A stretch of DNA of 64,000 bases from VRUE01 sp963812335 (GTDB lineage Bacteria; Actinomycetota; Thermoleophilia; Solirubrobacterales; 70-9): positions 310,001 to 374,000 of the forward strand of contig CAWEUU010000004.1 in assembly GCA_963812335.1 (NCBI GenBank), written 5' to 3'. Shown in pieces: positions 59,591-64,000 of this stretch. How positions within the stretch are numbered: the first letter of the stretch is position 1; each line of letters opens with the position of its first letter. The notes below the pieces were generated by a model. The model was not told where the DNA came from. It saw only the letters and a program-made list of their open reading frames with translations, and searched no databases. The position numbers were made by a program, and so were the translations under genes.

Positions 59591-60226
59591 ATGGGCAAGG
59601 TCTACGACGCCACCTGGGGCCGCGTCTTCTCGGCCTTCTACGACACGCTGCTGAGAGGGACCGAGGACGCCGGGCTGCGCGAGCGGCGGCGCGCGGTGCT
59701 CGCGGCGGCGAAGGGGCGCACAATCGACATCGGTGCCGGCACCGGTGCCAACCTCGGCCTCTTCCCGGAAGGGACGGAGGTGGTCATGGCCGAGCCCGAC
59801 CCGCACATGACCAAGCGCCTGCGCCAGAAGCTCGCCGAGCAGGGCTCGGGCGTCGAGCTGGTCGAAGCGGGCGCCGAAAGCCTTCCGTTCGAGGACGACA
59901 GCTTCGACACCGCCGTCTTCACGCTCGTGCTCTGCACGGTTCCCGACCCGCGCGCGGCGCTTACCGAGGCTGCACGCGTGCTCAAGCCGGGCGGCCGGCT
60001 GCTGTTCGTCGAGCACGTACGCGCCCAGCAGCCCGGAACCGCGCGCTGGCAGGATCGCCTCGAGACGCCCTGGAAGCTATTCGCCGACGGCTGCCGCTGC
60101 AACCGCGACACCGTCGCCAACATCGAAGCCTCGCCGCTGACCCTGGAGCAGGTGCAGCGCGGCGAGATGCCCAAATCCCCGCCGATCACCAAGCCCCTGG
60201 CCTGGGGCCGGGCTAGCCTGCAATGA
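59591..60226 (+). CDS. Class I SAM methyltransferase (UbiE/METTL7-like)
   Basis: The 211-residue protein has a SAM-binding motif TIDIGAGTGANLGLFP (about residues 39-54), LPFEDDSFDTAVFTLVLCTV and LKPGGRLLFVEHVRA. These match small UbiE-like and METTL7-like methyltransferases, some of which act on lipids or thiols. ATG 59591 was chosen because it starts the expected YDATWGRVFSAFYD segment; earlier in-frame starts overlap the SDR gene. No SD of normal spacing is visible. It is the last gene before the low-quality region. Confidence 0.82.
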   Translation: MGKVYDATWGRVFSAFYDTLLRGTEDAGLRERRRAVLAAAKGRTIDIGAGTGANLGLFPEGTEVVMAEPDPHMTKRLRQKLAEQGSGVELVEAGAESLPFEDDSFDTAVFTLVLCTVPDPRAALTEAARVLKPGGRLLFVEHVRAQQPGTARWQDRLETPWKLFADGCRCNRDTVANIEASPLTLEQVQRGEMPKSPPITKPLAWGRASLQ

Positions 60227-60260
60227 CGTTGAAGGTGGAAATCTTATAAGTTATTAAGGT

Positions 60261-60628
60261 ATGGAACAACTTTCCCAGCTCAAGGCGGCTTTCTTCCGCA
60301 CCCTCGGGCATCCGGCCCGGGTCCGCGTGCTCGAGCTGCTCAGGGACGGCGAGATGACGGTGGGGGACCTGCAGGCGTAGCTCGGGATCGACTCGAGCGG
60401 CACCTCCCAGCACCTGGGTGCGATGCGCAGGCAGGGCATGCTGGAGGCGCGCCGCGAGGGAACCAACGTCTATTACCGGGTCCGCGACCCGCGCATCTTC
60501 CAGACTGCTGGAGAGCCGCCCGCCAGGTGATCGGCTCGCACCTGCAGGAAGCAAACGCCCTGCTCGGGGAGCTCGGGGGTCCGGTTCCCGAGACCGCCAG
60601 GGCGGCCGCGAAGACCCGGTCGCGATAG
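60261..60628 (+). pseudogene. ArsR-family regulator, interrupted
   Basis: The reading starts MEQLSQLKAAFFRTLGHPAR, a typical ArsR opening. Codon 40 is TAG (60378-60380), where the family has Glu in LQAELGIDSSGTSQHL. Reading resumes in the same frame through the HTH recognition helix to YYRVRDPRIFQ. A frameshift near 60510 then leads into ARQVIGSHLQEANALLGELGG, ending at 60626. All pieces look conserved, so sequence errors are as likely as true decay. AT-rich palindromes (CTTATAAG at 60243-60250) precede it and may be its operator. The hyf-like genes follow. Confidence 0.7.
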
Positions 60629-60638
60629 GTCCCCCGGG

Positions 60639-62604
60639 TTGAGCCCACTGGACTGGCTCTTCGGGCCTGGCATCGTGCTGCTGGCGTTCGGGACGGCGGC
60701 GCCCCTGCTCGGCTTCTCGAGCGCCGCGCGCGCTCGGCTTGCAGGCGCTCGGGATCGGACTGCTGGGCCTCGGCGGAGGCCTCGTCCTCTTCGGCGCCGG
60801 CGCCGATCGGCGCCGGCTTCCACGACGACCTCAGGCCGGCGCTCGGGATCGACGGGCTGAGCGGATTCTTCCTCGCGACGCTGCGCTCTGGTCGCGGTGC
60901 CGTCGCTGATCTACGCGCGCGACTACCTGGCCGGCGCCGACCGCGCTGGCGCGCCCTGCTCGCCCTGTCCGGGCTGTTCCTGCTCGCCCTGTCGGGGTTC
61001 GTCGCCGCGCGCGACCCGTCCACCTTCCTCGCCTGCTGGGAGCTGATGACGCTGGTTCCGGCGGCGGCGATCCTGGTCCGCGGCAGCGATGCGCGGTCCG
61101 CCACGCGGTCTTCGTCTACCTGGCGGTCACCCACCTCGGCGGCGCCGGCGTCTGGATCTGCGTGCTGGCACTCGCCCACTACGGCGCGCTCGCCGATCCG
61201 GCGTCGCTCGCCGCGCAGGGCGCCGCGGCGCAGGCACTGGTGATCGTCGCGGCGATCGTCGGCTTCGGCACCAAGGCCGGGCTGATGCCGATGCACTCCT
61301 GGCTGCCCGCGGGCCCACCCGGTCGCGCCGAGCCACGTCTCGGCGCTGATGTCGGGGGTGATGATCAAGGTGGCGCTCTACGGCCTGATCCGCGTGCTGT
61401 TCGAGTGGGCGGCGCCGGCGCCGCTGTGGGCCGGCCTGGTGGTGCTCGGCCTCGGCCTGCTCTCGGCCCTGGGCGGCGTCCTCTACGCGCTCGTCCAGCA
61501 CGATCTCAAGCGCCTGCTCGCCTTCCACTCGATCGAGAACGTCGGCATCGTCGCGCTCGGGCTCGGCGCCTCGATCCTCTTCGCCTCGCAGGGCGATCGG
61601 ACCTGGGCGGCGATCGCCTTCGCCGCGGCGCTGCTGCACGTCCTCAACCACGCGGTCTTCAAGGCGCTGCTGTTCCTCGCCGCCGGCGCCTTCGAGCGCG
61701 CCGTCGGCTCGCTCGACCTCGACCGCATCGGCGGCCTGCTGCGGCGCATGCCCTGGACCGGCGGCGCCTTCCTGGTCGGCTCGATGGCGATCGCCGGGCG
61801 TGCCGCCGCTGAACGGCTTCGCCTCGGAGTGGCTGACCCTGCAGGCGCTGATCCACGTCGCGATCGACTCGACCCTCGGCGTCGGGCTCGCCGGCGCGCT
61901 GGCGGCCGCCGGGCTCGCCGCGACGGCGGCGCTCGCCGCTCTTCTGCTTCGTCAAGGTCGTCGGCCTGGTGCTGCTCGGCGCGCCGCGCACGCTCCGCGG
62001 CCGCGGCGGCGGTCGAGGCGCCGGCCGACGATGCGTTCGCACCGGTCTTCCTCGCCGCCTGCTGCGTCGCCCTCGGCGCCGCGCCGGGCCTGCTGCTGCC
62101 GTCGCTGATGGGGCTGGCGCCGCACCCGGGAGCGAGCTCGCCGCCGAGCCGGGCCTGACCGTCCCCGGGACCGGCTCGCTGCCCTCGCCCTGGCTGCTGC
62201 TCGGCCTCGCTCGCGCTGAGCGCCCTGCTCTGGCGCCTGCGCGGCATCCGGCGCAGCGCCGCCGGTCCCCGCCTGGGCCTGCGGCCAGCGGGTCGAGCCG
62301 GCGCTGGAGCTGGAGCTCGGCCGGCTTCACCAAGCCGCTGCGCCTCGTGCTCGAGGGCGTCCTGCGCCCCCGGCGGGAGATCGACGGTCTGCGCGAGCGC
62401 GGCCTGGTGCAGTCGGTCCGCTACCGCGGCGAGGTCCCGCACCTGTTCGACACCGCGCTCTACGGGCCGGCACAGCGCGGCGCGCTGGCCGGCGCGCGGT
62501 TCGCCCGCCGCATCCAGTCGGGGAGCGTGCGCGCCTACGCCGCCTACCTGCTCGGCCCTGCTGCTGCGCCTGCTCGCCCTGGTCCGCACGGGGCGATCGG
62601 ATGA
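60639..62604 (+). pseudogene. hyfB: Hydrogenase-4 subunit B-like (HyfB/NuoL-type antiporter), frameshifted
   Basis: Joining frames gives a multi-helix proton antiporter-like subunit of about 650 residues. Landmarks are PLDWLFGPGIVLLAFGTAAP at the start, ACWELMTLVPAAAI, GFGTKAGLMPMHSWLP, QHDLKRLLAFHSIENVGIV, HVLNHAVFKALLFLAAGA and PPLNGFASEWLTLQ. The order and the missing NuoL C-terminal extension fit HyfB/HycC-type subunits. At least six frame changes occur between 60712 and 62560, several where GCGCTC appears to have lost GC. In such complexes this subunit pumps ions, coupled to a nickel-iron or formate module not in the window. Confidence 0.7.
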
Positions 62605-63525
62605 CCGCGCTCGCCGGCGCGATCCAGGTCGCTCGGCGGCCTCGCCCTGGCGCCGCTGCTGCCGGCACGATCCAGGCGATCAAGGCGCGCCTCCAGGGCC
62701 GGCGCGGCCCCTCGCCGCTGCAGCCCTACCGCGAGCTGCGCCGGCTCTGGGGCAAGAGCCTCGCCGACCCGCAGCCGACCACGATCGTCTACCGCCTGGC
62801 CCCCTGCGTGGTCGCCGCGGCGATCGGCGCTCGCCCTGCTTCCTGGTGCCGATCGCCGGGCTCTCCCCCGACTGGCCGCTGGGCAACGACGCGCTCGTCC
62901 TGGTCGGCCTGCTGGCCCTGGCGCGCTTCGCCCTCGCCGCCGCGAGCTGGGACACCGGCTCGGGCTTCGCCCTGATGGGGTCGAGCCGCGACCTGACGCT
63001 CTCGGTCTTCGCCGAGGCGCTGCTGCTGCTGGCGATCGTGCTCGCCGCGCTGCCGGCCGGCAGCACCGACCTGGTCGCGATCGAGCGCCGCCGCCGGCGG
63101 CGGCTCCGTCTGGAGCGAGCCCGCCCACTGGTGCGCGGCGGCCGCCTTCGCGCTCGTCGTCCTGGTCGAGACCGGGCGCCAGCCGATCGACAACCCCGAC
63201 ACCCACCTCGAGCTGACGATGATCCACGAGGGCCCGCTGCTCGAGTACGCCGGCCGCGACCTGGCGCTGCTGGAGTGGAGCGCCGCCGCCCGGCACTGGA
63301 TCTTCCTCGTCCTCGCCGCCGAGCTGTTCCTGCCCCACTGGGGCGGGTTCGGCGCGCAGCTCGGCTGCCTCGCGGTCGCCCTCGCGCTGCTCTGCGCGGC
63401 GCTGGCGCTGACCGAGACCGCGCAGGCGAAGATGCGGATCCTGCGGGCGCCGGCGCTGCTCGCCGGCGGCTGCCTGCTGGCCCTGGTCGGGCTGGCGAGC
63501 TGGCTGGTCGGGGGCGCTGGCGTGA
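62601..63525 (+). pseudogene. hyfC: Hydrogenase-4 subunit C-like (HyfC/HycD/NuoH-type), frameshifted
   Basis: ATG 62601 overlaps the hyfB end. Joined frames give a NuoH-like membrane subunit: a first helix after IQV, GTIQAIKARLQGRRGPSPLQPYRELRRLW, LTLSVFAEALLLLAIVLAA, the NuoH-like cytoplasmic loop PIDNPDTHLELTMIHEGP, and final helices ending GALA. Breaks are seen near 62631, 62829 and 63095. NuoH-type subunits anchor the peripheral arm and shape the quinone or proton channel. Confidence 0.7.
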
Positions 63526-64000
63526 GCCGCGGCGATCGTCGGCGCTCGTCGCCCTCGGCTTCGGCGTGATGCTGGTCCGCCGCCGCAGCCTCGCGATCCT
63601 GCTGGTCGCCGCCCAGGCGCTGCTGCTCGGGCGTCGGTCGCGCTCGCCTCGCGGGCGAGGGCCGCGGCGACCTGGTCGCGTCGCCGGCGCTGATCCTGCT
63701 CGTCCGCGCGCGTCGCCCTTCCCGCGCTGCTGATCGGCTGACCCGCCGCCGCACGCCGGAGCCGCCGCTGGTCGTGCCGACGACGACCGGCGGTCGGTCC
63801 GGCTGCTCGCTCGCGACGGCGCTCGTCCTCGCCGCCGTGGCGGTGACCCCGCCGCTGGGGCTCGGCGACGCCGCCGCCGAGCACGGCGCGGTCGCGCTGC
63901 TCGCGCTCGGGATCGCGATCGTCGTCATGCGCCGGCCCGCCCTGCTGCAGGTGCTCGGCATGCTGGTCGCCGAGAACGGCGTCTACCTGCTGGCGATCGC
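63522..64000 (+). pseudogene. hyfE: Hydrogenase-4 subunit E-like (HyfE), frameshifted, partial
   Basis: Joined frames read a small membrane protein with GFGVMLVRRRSLAILLVAAQ, LLLPALLI-like helices and VLGMLVAENGVYLLAI at the window edge, the last being a HyfE/NuoK-like signature. Frame changes lie near 63543, 63640 and 63700. The C-terminus is outside the window. Confidence 0.6.

Noticed and set aside
60639..62604. NADH dehydrogenase NuoL/NuoM instead of HyfB
   Set aside because: Order B-C-E, the lack of the long NuoL lateral helix and the HyfE-like end motif fit hydrogenase-4-type modules better, though the frameshifts leave some doubt.

Overview
The window is very GC-rich bacterial DNA with actinobacterial traits: a SepF/FtsR/FHA cell-division and signalling block, a HisZ-dependent short HisG, a MurA with Asp at the fosfomycin-target position, GTG and TTG starts, and many genes whose start codon lies 6-9 nt after a TANNNT -10 box (predicted leaderless mRNAs). 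The 16S rRNA and gene set look most like Thermoleophilia (Solirubrobacterales-like). That placement is by eye, not by a database search. The window is almost entirely core metabolism, translation and cell envelope. I see no CRISPR array, prophage, transposase or tRNA gene.

Layout. 1-349: 5' end of an MFS transporter, diverging from the leucine region. 385-12750: branched-chain amino acid cluster with leuA behind a Leu-codon leader peptide, a small membrane protein, a broken DUF559 gene, an XRE-cupin regulator, leuC, leuD, a Tam-like methyltransferase, leuB, ilvE, cimA, a DegT-type aminotransferase and argH. LeuCDB can serve both leucine synthesis (from LeuA) and isoleucine synthesis (from CimA). 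12787-16239: bifunctional penicillin-binding protein diverging from tyrS. 16247-21510: complete 16S-23S-5S rRNA operon with promoter, RNase III-type processing stems and terminator. 21514-24018: small unknown ORF, alpha/beta hydrolase and murA. 24048-29885: hisZ-G-D-B-H-A and hisF. 29974-35306: cca, pgeF, PLPBP, sepF, proC, yggT, lspA and an rluD-like gene. 35322-43517: rpsB, tsf, pyrH, frr, uppS, cdsA, dxr, rseP, ispG, linking translation, isoprenoid and phospholipid synthesis. 43567-47083: proS, pgsA, an RsiG-like candidate anti-sigma factor, an FHA protein and an FtsR-like MerR regulator. 47095-60226: lipid and stress genes including an alkyl-DHAP-synthase-like flavoenzyme, NAD synthetase, a secreted metalloprotease, WS/DGAT, DNA polymerase IV, CcdA, a thiolase, an SDR and a methyltransferase. 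60261-64000: an ArsR regulator and hydrogenase-4-type membrane subunits (hyfB, hyfC, hyfE), all carrying frameshifts or a nonsense codon. I suspect low sequence quality there.

The least expected content is not protein coding. (1) A leuA leader whose consecutive Leu codons are a perfect complement of the leuA Shine-Dalgarno sequence, a ready-made translational attenuator. (2) Two families of long extragenic palindromes, R1 (two full copies, one truncated) and R2 (two copies). Their loops are conserved and their stems differ in sequence yet still pair, and each copy abuts a stop codon. (3) A recurrent leaderless promoter pattern, with three divergent gene pairs whose opposing -10 boxes overlap. 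Among the proteins, the RsiG-like candidate with an almost exact c-di-GMP signature and the Tam-like methyltransferase inside the leu cluster deserve attention.
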